Source: Sipunculus nudus
Taxonomy: Eukaryota > Annelida > Sipuncula > Golfingiida > Sipunculidae
Assembly: GCA_026874595.1 (NCBI GenBank)
Contig: CM049315.1
Coordinates: 65,097,389 to 65,161,388, forward strand
Reading direction: 5' to 3'
DNA: 64,000 nt
In this document: one piece after another, positions 15,901 to 27,464 of the stretch
How the letters are laid out: each line of letters begins with the position of its first letter
How positions within the stretch are numbered: the stretch's first letter is position 1
Program-made: the position numbers and the translations under genes
The notes under the pieces: generated by a model
Database searches by the model: none
What the model saw: only the letters and a program-made list of their open reading frames with translations
Told to the model about the DNA's origin: nothing

Positions 15901-16937
15901 CATGGTCAGAAGATATGTACATGCTTGTAATGTTTGATGCTCTCATGGGTCTCATTTATAACATGGTCAGAAGGTATGTACATGCTTGTTATGTTTGATA
16001 CTCTCATGGGTCTCATTTATAACATGGTCAGAAGGTATGTACATGCTTCTTACGTTTGATGCTCTCATGGGTCTCATTTATAACATGGTCAGAAGGTATG
16101 TACATGCTTCTTACGTTTGATGCTCTCATGGGTCTCATTTATAACATGGTCAGAAGGTATGTACATGCTTCCTACGTTTGATGCTCTCATGGTTCTCATT
16201 TATAACATGGTCAGAAGATATGTACATGCTTGTTATGTTTGATGCTCACATGGGTCTCATTTATAACATGGTCAGAAGGTGTGTACATGCTTGTTATGTT
16301 TGATGCTCTGATGGGTCTCATTTATAACATGGTCAGAAGGTATGTACATGCTTCTTACGTTTGATGCTCTCATTGGTGTCATTTATAACATGGTCAGAAG
16401 GTATGTACATGCTTGTTATGTTTGATGCTCTCATGGGTCTCATTTTTAACATGGTCAGAAGATATGTACATGCTTGTTATGTTTGATTCTCACATGGGTC
16501 TGATTTATAACATGGTCAGAAGGTATGTACATGCTTGTTATGTTTGATGCTCTCATGGGTCTCATTTATAACATAGTCAGAAGATATGTACATGCTTGTT
16601 ATGTTTGATGCTCTCATGGGTCTCATTTATAACATGGTCAGAAGATATGTACATGCTTGTTATGTTTGATGCTCTCATGGGTGTCATTTATAACATGGTC
16701 AGAAGGTGTGTACATGCTTGTTATGTTTGATGCTCTCATGGGTGTCATTCATAACATGGTCAGAAGATATGTACATGCTTGTTATGTTTGATGCTTTCAT
16801 GGGTCTCATTTATAACATGGTCAGAAGGTATGTACATGCTTGTTATGTTTGCTCTCATGGGTCTCATTTATAACTTGGTCAGAAGGTATGTACATTCTTG
16901 TTATGTTTGATGCTCGCATGGGTCTCATTTATAACAT

Positions 16938-17410
16938 CTGTTCCATCTTTTTTGACTGCCTGTTTACTGCCTAACAACAAGACACAGAATTACACCATTT
17001 CAACACCAATAAATATGTGTTTAAAGGATTGAAAGCAACTAAAATTAAACTTGGATCATTATTTTTAAAACATTTAAGGACCTTTTTACCAGAATCATGT
17101 CAGTGAATTTAGTAGGGACAGAGAAGAACATCGAACAGGTGCATATGATGACCTACCTGATAGGCTCGCCGACTCAGGTGATTGATAGTTAGAATTTAGT
17201 TATATTTTGTTTCAATGGGCCCGGCTCTACATGTAGAGTGACGTGCTGACACAGGGTTATAAACACCTGTTGACAATGGTTACAAGGGCATTAGGTGATG
17301 TGTAGTCCGAAGCTTATATTGTAGAAACTCTCACTGTATAGCTATTGGACTCAATGTCTGACAGGGCCTAATCATATTGAGCCCGGGGAAGTGGAAATAG
17401 GCACTTCCAA
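16938..17410. other. Non-repetitive flank of the satellite, no gene seen
   Basis: The satellite stops after ATTTATAACAT at 16937 and non-repetitive sequence begins (CTGTTCCATCTTTTTTGACT). No open frame, RNA gene or transposon end is recognisable in these ~470 bases. Confidence 0.6.
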
Positions 17411-17940
17411 AGGGCTTAACTAAATACCGAAATACACTGAAATAACACCGAAATACACTGAAATAAGTCATTACCACCAGTATATATGTTCAATACACAT
17501 TATATATAAATATATATATATTTATATATATACACATATATATTTTTACCTTATATATATAATATATATAATTAAATATATATGTTTATTGTACACCTAT
17601 ACTGGTGGGAATGACAGTTATTTAAGTGTATTTTGGTGATATTTTATTGTATTTTGTTTTTTTTTGTTTATTTTGGTGTTATTTATTGAATTTATTATAT
17701 ATTTGCTAACCCTGTGCATGTAAATGCCTGTATATCTTGCTCTTTTTATTAAATGTTGATTTCATATTTAATACCTAAACCATAGTGAATTCGAAACTGT
17801 TTGCAGTCATACCACCAGTCAAACAAATATTAACACACCAAAAATACACTGGAAATACTCAAATATATATTTTAATACCACAAACAAATGGTATGTAGAT
17901 GTAGTAGATAATTATGATAATGATCATTACCAAGAAAAAC

Positions 17941-17981
<41 letters not shown>

Positions 17982-18820
17982 TTCATGTTTATCCAATATA
18001 GCAGGGAAGAAATAGCAGAATGTTGTTTAATAGAACAGACAAAGCCAAAGGAAAAGAACTTTGATGTATCACTAAAAACCATACATCCAACTAAGTCAAG
18101 AACACAAAAATATATACAATTTGTGAAGACTATCTATGGGCACAGAGTGGGAGATGATCACTAAATTTGTCAAAATGAGTTCACTTCCCAGCATTTGTAC
18201 TATGAAAACAGATCTATTGTGGAGTTTATTATTGAAGATTGTAGAGCCAGTGAGTATGCAATAGGTCTACCGATAAAAAAAATCTTGTTTCAGTCAATGT
18301 AGTACCTTTGATGCATTGATGCATAAGAAGACACTGCAGTATCACTCAAGTACAAGTCTCCTTCTCTTAAGTGTACGAGTCCTCCCTGACTGTACCCTTA
18401 TTCTTTGACCAGGTTTTTTGCTCCCTGAAAGTGTTGGTACATATTGTTTCTAGGTTTCTTATATATTAATATATCATTTATATTTTTATATGCATATTAT
18501 AAATATATATTATATATATATGTTATATATATAAGTATATATATTTATATATAAGGTAAATATATCTTTTTTCTAGGTTTCTTAATGATCATAAAGTGGG
18601 TTTTATATATTTATATGCATTTAATAAATATATATTATATATAAGGTATATATATGTGTGTGTATTGAACATATATACTGGTGGTATTGACTGTTATTTC
18701 AGTGTACTTCAGTGTTATTTAAGTGTATATCGGTGTTATTTCAGTGCAATTTTAGTGAATTTCAGCGTTATTCCAGTGTATTTCAGTACTTTTTGGTGTA
18801 TTTCGGTATTTAGTGCAGCC
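17411..18820. repeat. Fold-back repeat region with GTGTATTTCAGTGTTATTTC motifs
   Basis: The left end has CTAAATACCGAAATACAC and the right end its near reverse complement (GGTGTATTTCGGTATTTAG), giving short inverted ends about 1.4 kb apart. Beside each end are degenerate ~20-bp motifs of the type AAATACACTGAAATAACACC: on one strand near 17430-17470 and 17835-17870, on the other near 17600-17660 and 18690-18800. Each cluster sits beside ACCACCAGTATA or its complement and long (TA)n runs (about 17505-17580 and 18480-18560), so the DNA can fold back at two scales. It may be a non-autonomous DNA transposon with subterminal repeats, but no target-site duplication was identified. The open frame at 18596-18925 is repeat-derived. 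Confidence 0.5.
17945..17979. repeat. (GA)n microsatellite
   Basis: About 17 uninterrupted GA dinucleotides followed by GAAAGTTC. Confidence 0.95.
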
Positions 18821-19062
18821 TCTTCTGGGCAAAAATTAACCCTCAGCTCTTTGTTAACTGCCTGCTTCACACAGATGCGGACAAGGTGGAGTCACAGGTG
18901 TACATCTGTAAAACCTAACCCTTGAAATACATAATATATACATGAGATAGCCATTAGGTGTATACAAATGCCTTGAGGGCGCAATACAATAATTGAGTTA
19001 GACGTAGGCAGGACGTGCACATAAGCCAAGTGGTGTAAAAAAGCAGAGGGAGGAATCATGAC
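18821..19062. other. Short spacer, no feature seen
   Basis: Spacer between the fold-back repeat and the next transposon. It ends with AATCATGAC (19054-19062), the left copy of the target-site duplication of the element at 19063. Confidence 0.6.
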
Positions 19063-19506
19063 GGGTCCACCTAAACACACACTGGTGTTTTGGTTACGTG
19101 TGACGAAACACCCTTTTAAACTTGAATCTGAAGGAAAACTTTGGCATTGGCTTATACATTTTTATCTGCTGTGTATGTCAATGCGTAATTGTGCCACTTT
19201 TCTGTAAATTAAAGAAAGCAATAGTTTTTTTGTAGAACTAAAAAGTGCTCTGCTTGATTGCGACTTGCGCCACTAGGGGGCAGCGTCATAGCTAGCATAA
19301 ATGGCTGCTGTGTCTGCCGGTGAACCGACCACAGCAAGAAACACTTGTTTTTTCTTTGTCATAAATTTATGACACAATATTGCAGAGATATATTCATCAG
19401 ATAATTATTTATCAATATGTGTTATGTTTTGCTTCAAATTCGAATTTAAAAGGGTGTTTCGTCACAGGAATCCAAAGCACTGGTGTTTTGGGGGTTTAGG
19501 GGGACC
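19063..19506. mobile_element. 444-bp non-autonomous TIR transposon with 9-bp TSD
   Basis: The 9-mer AATCATGAC flanks the element directly on both sides (19054-19062 and 19507-19515). The inverted ends begin GGGTCCACCTAAACAC on the left and, reverse-complemented, GGTCCCCCTAAACCCC on the right, followed on both sides by a 'GGTGTTTTGG' or 'CAAAACACC' block and the shared subterminal TGACGAAACACCCTTTTAAA. The interior is non-coding and includes GCGCCACTAGGGGGCAGCG. A 9-bp duplication is characteristic of Mutator-like (MULE) elements among eukaryotic DNA transposons, so a MULE-type MITE is the leading inference. The ends resemble those of the 2.7-kb element at 25467, so both were probably moved by one transposase family. 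Confidence 0.85.
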
Positions 19507-20090
19507 AATCATGACAGATATGAACATGTTGAATCGCGTGAAGAAAGGATAAATTATACATCATAATGGGCTGGGATACCGGTCGATTTGTCACCACAGT
19601 CATTTCGTCCCCTATTACCAGTCAGTTACAGACGGTCAGTTCATCACCAGAAATTAGGTGGCCCTTATGGCCAATGAGCACTGGTTTTACAGAGCATGTT
19701 CATGTCTATCAATCAGTGCCTGGATAACAGATTTGTGCATCCCGTGAAACTCTGTCGTTGACAGATTTTGCCTGGGTCCGAGCATGTGTTTGTTTGCTAA
19801 TCAGAATAGCAGCAGAGTATAGTTAGTTGCTGTTGATCAATTAGCGGGTCCCTGTGATGATGACTTAAAGGACCCTCTTCTTTGATCGTTTAGCTTTGAT
19901 CCCGTGCGTGACTTGATTTAACTTTCAACCACTGAGGCAAACCTCGACTTGATTTTAATGTATAAGTACATATCGCTAAATTAATGCCTAAAATTAATGA
20001 AAAAATGTCTTGTGTGTGTTTGTTAATATTGTTATGAGACAAAATGAAATCTTTAAAAAAGTCCCTCAATCCACTTCTCTATTTTTCTTA

Positions 20091-20630
20091 CTTTTTTTGT
20101 AGATTATATGAATATATTTTGTAATTATTTCAAATGTATATTCCATTTCATTGTATATTTTAATCTTGTATATGTCAATATATGGAACAATTTTTCAATA
20201 AATTGTTAATAAAACTTTTTTGAATTTGTTATTTATTTTAGTAAAATTACGCATTTGAACCACATCTATAATGCTGCTTTTCCCGTTTGCATGTTTGATC
20301 CGATTCTCGGGTTATTAGGCTATTCAGAGCGGAATTTTAAACACAATCCAACACTCATAATTTACTTTGTAGATTATGCAAATATATTATCTAATTATAT
20401 CAAACGTTTATTCCTTTTTTATTATATATTATTTTCTTGTGTATGTCAAGAAATATTTTTAACAATTTTTCAATAAATCATAATTAAAACTCTTATTGAA
20501 TTTGTTATTTATTTTTAATAAAATTATACATTCATACCATATATTTTTAATGCTGCATTTTTTTGTTGCATGATAGATGCGATTCTCGGGTTATTTGGTT
20601 ATTCAGATCGGGGTTTTCAGTGTTGACCAC
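20091..20630. repeat. Tandem duplication, 270-bp period, two copies
   Basis: Two diverged direct copies sit head to tail: TTTGTAGATTATATGAATAT at about 20097 matches TTTGTAGATTATGCAAATAT about 270 bp later. Shared landmarks are CAATTTTTCAATAAAT, GAATTTGTTATTTATTTT and GCGATTCTCGGGTTATT (CCGATTCTCGGGTTATT in copy 1). The 73-codon frame at 20255-20476 spans the junction and is not supported as coding. The copies end just upstream of the coding candidate at 20638, so they may form part of its 5' flank. Confidence 0.85.
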
Positions 20631-20637
20631 CATTTAA

Positions 20638-21243
20638 ATGACTGCAATCAAAGAAGAAGACATTGAGGTAATATACGACAGTGGTGTGCACGAAGTATTT
20701 ACAGTCCAGGTAGGTACATAGTATTGATCAAGTTTTTGAAGAACATTACTGATGTGGGGAATTCATAATTTTGACATGGCAGTAAATAAATTGTAAATGG
20801 CTATATATTATTTTGATTGAGCTTAATCCTAGATTTCTAACGTTAATTAATTAGCTAGACACCCTCCAGTATGGTAAGGTTTACACAGTGTCAGTGAGTA
20901 CCAATCAAAGGATCTTTTAGAACAAAGATATTTCATTGATCCAATACATCAAAGATAATTACTCTTAAATAAACTTTTTCCCCTAACAGTATAAATGTAA
21001 GTGCATTCCTGGGCACAGAATCATTCAGTCTTCTGAGTTATGGATTGACGCCAGAGAATTACCAAGTAACCGTGCATACTTTGTAGGAGAACAGTTACTT
21101 CTAGACAACAAGCCGTTGAGTGCGATGGTTGTCATCAGTGGCAGCATAGGACCTGTGATACGGGGATCACCCAGAGACAATACAGAGAGGCAGTACGGCA
21201 AGGAAGTGACATTCCATGGACATGTGCACCATGCAGCTCATAT
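20638..21243 (+). CDS. Two-exon gene piece, unrecognised protein
   Basis: Exon 1 is 20638-20709: an ATG directly preceded by an in-frame TAA, then 24 codons (beginning MTAIKEEDIEVIYDSG) ending CAG before a GTAGGT donor. A pyrimidine-rich tract and CAG at 20987-20989 form an acceptor. Exon 2 (20990-21243) continues in the same frame for 84 codons plus two bases and stops at a strong GTGAGT donor, so more exons are expected. Joining the exons keeps the frame open for about 108 residues. Composition is clearly less AT-rich than the flanks, unlike chance frames here. Exon 2 contains KCKCIPGHRIIQSSELWIDA and later GHVHHAAHM. The 'IPxxxIxxSELWI' pattern faintly recalls strands in TGF-beta-family prodomains, but that is only a visual impression. 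No third exon was found downstream, so this may be a gene 5' end cut off or a fragment carried by a transposon. Confidence 0.45.
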
Positions 21244-22483
21244 GTGAGTGGTATTTATAATTTAATGTTTACAATGATTTATTAACGATCCAATAATCAT
21301 GAAAATTAAAGTTATACACTATTTTTATTACAACTGAATGTATTAACAAATTAAAGAAATAGACAGGCCTGAAGTGTCTGCCTGCCAGCTACTGAGGGCA
21401 GCATCCCATCTGACTCCCCTACCAGTGTCTTGAATTTTGCTTGTATATATTTTGCTTGTATATAATTGTTTATAACTGCTTGTATATAATTGTATATATT
21501 TTCCATGTTTCTTCTTGACTGCTTGTACCTGTTAAGTCTTTTGATTATTTTTATGTGTTTCTTGATAGATTGTAAATGTTTGCAGTTTTATGTTTGATCA
21601 TTTTGAGGACATCTATATATTATTGTTTTTATGTTTGGTATTTTCAGATGCTGTAAGTTCCTTTTTGATCACTTGCATACATTTGTGTTTTGATTATTTT
21701 GATGTTTCATTGTCATAGATTGTACATATGTTATTTTCTTTTTCCATTTGTTTGTTTATAATGAGTTGTGTTCTTTCACTAATAAAATTTCAAGAAATTT
21801 GATTGTTTCAGTATATTATGTTTGTAAACTTCTGCAAAGGTACCATACGTTTTGGTGTAATTCCAAATGTATGTTTTTTTTTCACAGTCCCAAGAAAAGA
21901 TTTATTTTAAACACAAGACTTCTGCATTTGGTGTTTTCTCACCATGTTTTTGCACACCATTCTGCAAAAAAGCACACCACTCTGCAAAAATAACACGTTT
22001 AAGACAAGAATAGCTGATTTCAAATGAGGAACTAAACAATGAAACCTACAAATGACATTGACAGTGGCGTACGTATATGTGGATAAAAGCAACATGAATC
22101 CTTGGTTTAACCAAAAACACTTGACCTATGTACAGGCCCTGCATGTCCAATATTATACTTTTAATAATGAAAATTATTAATAATCAATTTATTATTATTT
22201 GTAACTCCTTAATACTATGTTTGCATTTACATGGATATCAGGCTAGATGCCTTTAATCTATGCGACACCTAGGTAAAAGATAACACCTGATATGGAAAGA
22301 TGAAAATTCATTCATTTTTCAACTAAAAGTTGATTTTTTTTTACTTAGAATGACAAGAAATATAAAACATATAATATATTACGTATTAATACATGTATTC
22401 AGTCACACTATTAGGATTATAAATGAACAGTCACTTTGTCACCAAAATTCATTGGTGACAAAACAACTGTGGTGACGAAACAA
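21244..22483. other. Intron-like or intergenic DNA, no exon recognised
   Basis: AT-rich sequence with imperfect internal repetition (TTTTGCTTGTATATA, ATTGTATATATTTTC). Starting at the GTGAGT donor, it would be an intron if the upstream gene piece is real. The short frames at 21748-21993 and 21907-22095 have no recognisable content. Confidence 0.5.
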
Positions 22484-22515
22484 CCAGCTTCCATGGGCTA
22501 AGACATAAGTGAAAA

Positions 22516-23285
22516 GGGAGGGTATAATTCGCTGATCAGCGCTCTGATCAGCGGTCTGCAGTATAAAAACCTGATTGGCGCGCTGACCAGCCACCTTTCA
22601 ATTAAAGCATTAATTTGAGGCAAATTATCTCCCTTATAGCAACCTCCGCCTATTTTGTGATAAAATATGATTAAAAGACACCTTTCCTATCGGTATTACA
22701 TATTTACAAACATATGCATATATTTTTATTGTGTTCATCATTATACATGAAAGTTACCTGCCAGTGACTATTTGGCTGATCAGCGGCGCTGATCATGAAC
22801 CTTTCAATCCAAGCATTTATTTTAGACAAATAAGCCCCCATATAACAACCTCCAACTATTATGTGATTAAATGTGATTAAAAGATACATATTCTATAAGT
22901 GTTTCATATTCACAAACAACGAAAACACTTTTAATGTGTTACTTATTATGCATGAAACCTTTCTACCACCTATTTCGCTGATCAGCTAACTGGGCAATCG
23001 CTCATCGGCAATGATTTACGTACTTCTTGACTATGATTCCTGTCATCTGGGATTCTCTATAATGGTTATATTGAAGGTTCTCAGTTGTTTTACTTATACC
23101 CTGTGAAACCGAGTGATTGCCAATGCATCGCCCATACCAGGCTACTTCATATACAACTTTAAAATATCAGTGCCCCACCAACCACTCGGAGATATTAGCT
23201 AACAGTAGGGGGCGCTGCAGTAATTTGTTGTCAGGTGTTCACTGGCCAGGTGACTGAAGTGAGATAAATAGGTGAGATATACACT
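22516..23285. repeat. Left arm of the fold-back transposon
   Basis: Inverted partner of 24960-25466 plus 28188-28481. It contains several GCTGATCAGC-type palindromes and ends near GTAGGGGGCGCTGCAGTAAT. Because it is uninterrupted, it preserves the empty-site sequence for the insertion in the other arm (GGCTGATCAGCGGCGCTGAT at about 22771). Confidence 0.85.
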
Positions 23286-24959
23286 TAGTATGAATGTATA
23301 TAAAATTTGAATTTATCAAAAATAAAAAAATGTTAAATGTGTATAGCCATAATAAAAGACTGATTATCCTCTTATTTTTATTAAGAACTGTATGTATAGC
23401 CTAAGGATTCTTTCACTCTTCATGTACAATATAATCGTTCCTTAAAAACTTTCACAAGTTTCTTTACATCCCTCTTATATTTCCCTTTTTTGCATTTAAC
23501 AAGTTGGTCGCCAGAATCTTTTTCAAACCCATTATATAGATGATCTGATCGAATTTAACTCGATGTTGATAGATTACTCCTGTTTTAATCCCACATATAT
23601 ATATTATATATATATATATATATGTTGTAGTAACGTCAAAGAATAACACCACAAAAAATATTATCGGTATTTATTTTTTTCATTTTATAACAGGACATTT
23701 CCACTTTTATGTAAAAATGTCCGCATATCTATTGCTTTAACATTGTTACTTATATATTTCTAAAAAATGATTGGAATAGGAATGCTTTTCATAGTTTTGG
23801 AAAACAGCATACACTTTCAACATAAATATACTGAGTACTAGAAAGGTTGAAGGAGTAATTACTTTTAATTACAACACTAATAAATCATCACCGTTTCTTT
23901 TTTAACTTTTAAGGGTAGTGAATGTCGATAAACGGTGTTAAAACAATAAGGTAACAGGATGGATGTAACATCTAAATTTTACAATGGCTTTGTTATACAA
24001 AACTTCATCGTTTTTATAGGGTGTTAGCCTGTTAGGTATTATAAAATATTAAACTTTTAAAATATTTATTATAAAAGAAGTCTGCATGCTTTAAGTAATA
24101 AATTTGCCAATGATTTCATTTATTTTAATTTAACACAGTTCTTCTTCTTTAACACCGTTATATGTTAAAATAGGCATAATTTCAAGAAATAAATAAAATG
24201 ACTTAGAAACATATTAGAAAATGATTTTATCGCCAACATTTTTATTGACCGAGGAAGATTGCTATAAATTTCCCTTCTATTTATTGCATTATACCTTCTG
24301 TGGGTTGCAGTTTTATTTTGTTTCAGGATATAATCGGAACACATTAAAATTAAAAATATGCAGTTTACAAGGTTAAAATATATTTTTATTATACAATACA
24401 TCATACTAGTGAACCTTCCATATTTTTTCTAAATAAATTATGCGGGACCCCGCAAGTCACAGTGTTGAAATTGATGATACACTTTTAGGGCATTAAATTA
24501 GCCGAAACTATAATTCAACATGAAAGTACCTGCTCTGCTGAAAGAAATTTTATATACTAGTAGTTTACATTTTTATTGCCACAATAGACTCCATAAAATA
24601 AATATTTAGATGTTATTTTTCAGATGCTGTATACCTGCTGAAATGGGAAGTTTTTCGTAGAAAGACCCTTCCATTAAATTGTATATCCTTTGACGGTTAC
24701 TTTAGGAAAATGACTCAATATGTCTTCTTCTAAATAATTAATGATTGCCTCTCACTTTTGTCTGATCAAAAAACATGTTGTCTTACCAGTTCCTATAAAG
24801 GCCTCCTTTTAAATCAATTTTTTTAAAAATCAACAATATTACCGATTGCAAAAAAATCCACAGTCCACAATATTTTGCTGTTGGTTCATTAGTGGCATTT
24901 TCACTTAAATATATGTGCAAGATATTGTTAATAAATTAAAATTTTTAAATTCATTCAAA
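23286..24959. other. Interior of the fold-back transposon, no gene seen
   Basis: Very AT-rich core between the arms with a short (TA)n run at about 23594-23622. The frames at 23464-23652 and 24165-24404 are low-complexity and show no recognisable domain. No transposase remnant was found. Confidence 0.6.
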
Positions 24960-26140
24960 CTTAATTTTAATCTCAGCTATTTTTATCACCTGGCCGGTGA
25001 AAATCTACCAGCAAATTACTGCAGCGTCCCTTCTTTTAGCTAATGTCTCCTGTGGGGAACAGATTTTTGTCAATTGTATGTCATTGTGGTATGATGTTTA
25101 GGCAGTCATTCAGTTTTCACAGGAAATAATTAAGTAAAACAACTGAGAGGCTTATATGTTACCATTATGGAGAATCACAGATGACAGGTATCTTAGTCAT
25201 AAATACGTAAGTCATTGCCGATGAGCACTATATCAGCGTCAAGCGATTGCGCAGTTTGCTGATCAGCGAAATAGGTGGTAGAAAGGTTTCATGCATAATA
25301 AGTAACACATTAAAAGTGTTTTCGTTGTTTGTGAATATGAAACACTTAAAGAATATGTATCTTTAAATCATATTTTATCACACAATAGTCGGAGGTTGTT
25401 ATATGGGGGCTAATTTGTCTGAAATAAATGCCTGGATTGAGAGGTTCCTAATCAGCGCCGCTGATCGGTCTCCCGAAACACCCAAAACACCGGTGTTTTG
25501 GGTAGTTTTTGACGAAACACCAAGAAACACCTACTTAACCTCAACAGCGAAGCTGAATATTCATTCCATTAGATAAATAATCATTTGGGGAATCTTTTCA
25601 TGAAATATGGATGCGTAATTATCTATTTTAAAGTCGTACGCGAGTGTTTCGTGTTGATGACGGTTCAGACGGTGAAGGAGGTCGCCATTTTGATAGCGTG
25701 GTTGCTGCCACCTTGTGGCACTAAGGGGAATTATACTCAGCCAGGGTGTTTTGGGTGCAGTGACGAAACACTGCGGTGTACATACGTTTGAAGGAATAAT
25801 CAAACATTTGAAACAGAGAATATGAGAGCCAATAATAATAATTATATTCCCATGCAAATCGTACGATCATGCCCACTCTTCTAAATCATATTAATCACAT
25901 TATTATATTAGGCCTATTTAATAAAAACTTTTCATTTCAACTTTGTATCAGGCGCATTTCACCTCAAGCAATAAATAAAAATATACTATATAAATATGAA
26001 TATAAAATATACTACAAATCAATAAATAAAAATATACTATATAAATATAAATATAAAATAAACTACAAATTAAAATTTTGACACTCAAAAGATCATGCAA
26101 TTATATTCCAACCGTAGCGATTATTATATTTTTAATATAG

Positions 26141-26141
<1 letters not shown>

Positions 26142-26172
<31 letters not shown>
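26142..26172. repeat. (TA)n microsatellite
   Basis: About 15 AT dinucleotides inside the nested transposon. Confidence 0.95.
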
Positions 26173-26174
<2 letters not shown>

Positions 26175-26741
26175 CAATTTCAATATGAACATTTTAGTGT
26201 CATACCTTGGTAAAGATCATGTTATTAATATGATAATGATTATTATTATTATTTTTATTATTAATTATATGCATTATGAATTTAATTATAACAAAACTAA
26301 CGGGCACGAAAATAAAATTTTGAAATGCATTGTAAAACTCATTGTAAGTGTATTTTACACCGTATTTTGATTACCTTCAGAACCTTCTCACCTGAAAGAG
26401 GTCAAGTGTCGGGGAAAACCGACCCTTTGATCACCCACCACCTGACACTTGCTGCACTGCAGCCCTGCCTTTGTGACATAATTAATTTGTTGAGTAATGA
26501 GATTAGGAGTTGTTACGCAATACGCTGAACCGTTACCTTCTCGCAGGTGATCTATGATGTCCACTGTTGCTTGTTGTGTGCTCAGCCTAATCGTTTTCAT
26601 TATATAGTGTCACTTTATTTGCAAGACATAATTCGTTGAGCAGTACGCACATTAACAAAGACCCGATCCCAATGCTAAAAAAGCAGCAAATATAAATCAA
26701 AGTTATATGCCATGGTAATGACGAAACTTCTAATTATGAGG

Positions 26742-26780
26742 AGAGAGAGGGAGAAAGCGAGAGAGAGAGAGCGAGAGAAA
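26742..26780. repeat. (GA)n-rich microsatellite
   Basis: Interrupted GA run (GAGAGAGAGGGAGAAAGCGA and following) inside the nested transposon. Confidence 0.9.
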
Positions 26781-26829
26781 TAACAATAAAATCCATACGT
26801 TTAGACAATATACATTATAATTGATAGTA

Positions 26830-26830
<1 letters not shown>

Positions 26831-26875
<45 letters not shown>

Positions 26876-26964
26876 CTTATATATTTATAAATAAATATGA
26901 ATAACATGAATACAATATTAAGGAATATGATAAATAAAACGTTAAATATATATTTTAATGCCGA

Positions 26965-27003
<39 letters not shown>
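26831..27003. repeat. Two (TA)n microsatellites
   Basis: Uninterrupted AT runs at 26831-26869 and 26967-27003, separated by AT-rich sequence, inside the nested transposon. Confidence 0.92.
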
Positions 27004-27012
<9 letters not shown>

Positions 27013-27152
27013 TTATATCTTTGATGCAGCTGTGTAATATCATCTGATGTTACAAATCCTGAGCCCCTGGCCTTTAGACGTCATGGTTGTGATTACAGTT
27101 TGCAAGCGGTTGGTTAGTGGGGACCTTTCATAAACTACATCAAAACCTTAAT

Positions 27153-27338
27153 GGACATCGCAGTGTTCAGTCGCCCGTGAGTTGATTGGATTGTTTAGAC
27201 ATCAGATCAGAGCATCGTTGGCTGTTTGTCATTTTTCTATAAACAGATGTCGCAGTGTTCAGTCGCCCGTGAGTTAATTGGATTGTTTAGACATCAGATC
27301 AGAGCATCGTTGGTTGTTTGTCATTTTTCTATGAACAG
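27153..27338. repeat. 92-bp tandem duplication, two copies
   Basis: TCGCAGTGTTCAGTCGCCCG occurs at 27158 and again at 27250, followed in both by nearly identical sequence through ATCAGATCAGAGCATCGTTG and TTTGTCATTTTTCTAT. There are only a few differences between copies, so the duplication is fairly recent. It lies just upstream of the zinc-finger-like frame. Confidence 0.93.
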
Positions 27339-27464
27339 ATGTCGAGCACATTCACAGTTGATGAGTACATCATGAGTAGAACTTAACCCCTGAGTAGTTA
27401 CTCATTGACTTGTTTGTTCACAGTTGTAAAGACAAAGGGCCTTTCTCCTAAATAAACATCTAAA

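Larger units (their letters stand above)
1..16937. repeat. 61-bp satellite array, about 278 tandem monomers
   Basis: A tandem repeat of exact 61-bp period fills the first 16.9 kb and runs off the left edge, so the true array is longer. A typical monomer carries TTATGTTTGATGCTCTCATG, then a GGGTCTCATTTATAACATGG stretch, then TCAGAAGGTATGTACATGCT. Monomers differ by a few substitutions at recurrent sites (CTCATGGG, CTCACATGG, CTCTTGTGG, CTCATTGG; CTTGTTATG or CTTCTTACG). Length is almost perfectly kept; the one clear small deletion (3 bp) is near 16850, close to the right edge. Because 61 is not divisible by 3 and stops recur, there is no open frame. No gene or inserted transposon was seen inside. 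It could be pericentromeric, subtelomeric or interstitial heterochromatin; the sequence does not say which. Confidence 0.98.
19581..22483. mobile_element. Possible TIR-bounded segment enclosing a gene piece
   Basis: The left end reads GGTCGATTTGTCACCACAGT followed by CATTTCGTC. The right end, reverse-complemented, reads GGTTGTTTCGTCACCACAGT followed by TGTTTTGTC, about 30 bp of inverted similarity 2.9 kb apart. I could not find a convincing target-site duplication, so the boundary is tentative. Inside are a 270-bp tandem duplication and the two-exon coding candidate at 20638-21243. If real, this would be a non-autonomous element that has captured gene sequence. The alternative is two unrelated short repeat ends flanking an ordinary gene fragment. 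Confidence 0.35.

Noticed and set aside
1-16937. CRISPR-like regular spacing
   Set aside because: The whole 61-bp unit is repeated with no variable spacer, so this is a satellite.
20255-20476. 73-codon frame upstream of the coding candidate
   Set aside because: It spans two diverged copies of a 270-bp tandem duplication and is low-complexity.
26388-26600. 70-codon minus-strand frame inside the nested transposon as a transposase remnant
   Set aside because: The composition looks somewhat coding-like, but there is no recognisable transposase motif and no second exon; not called.
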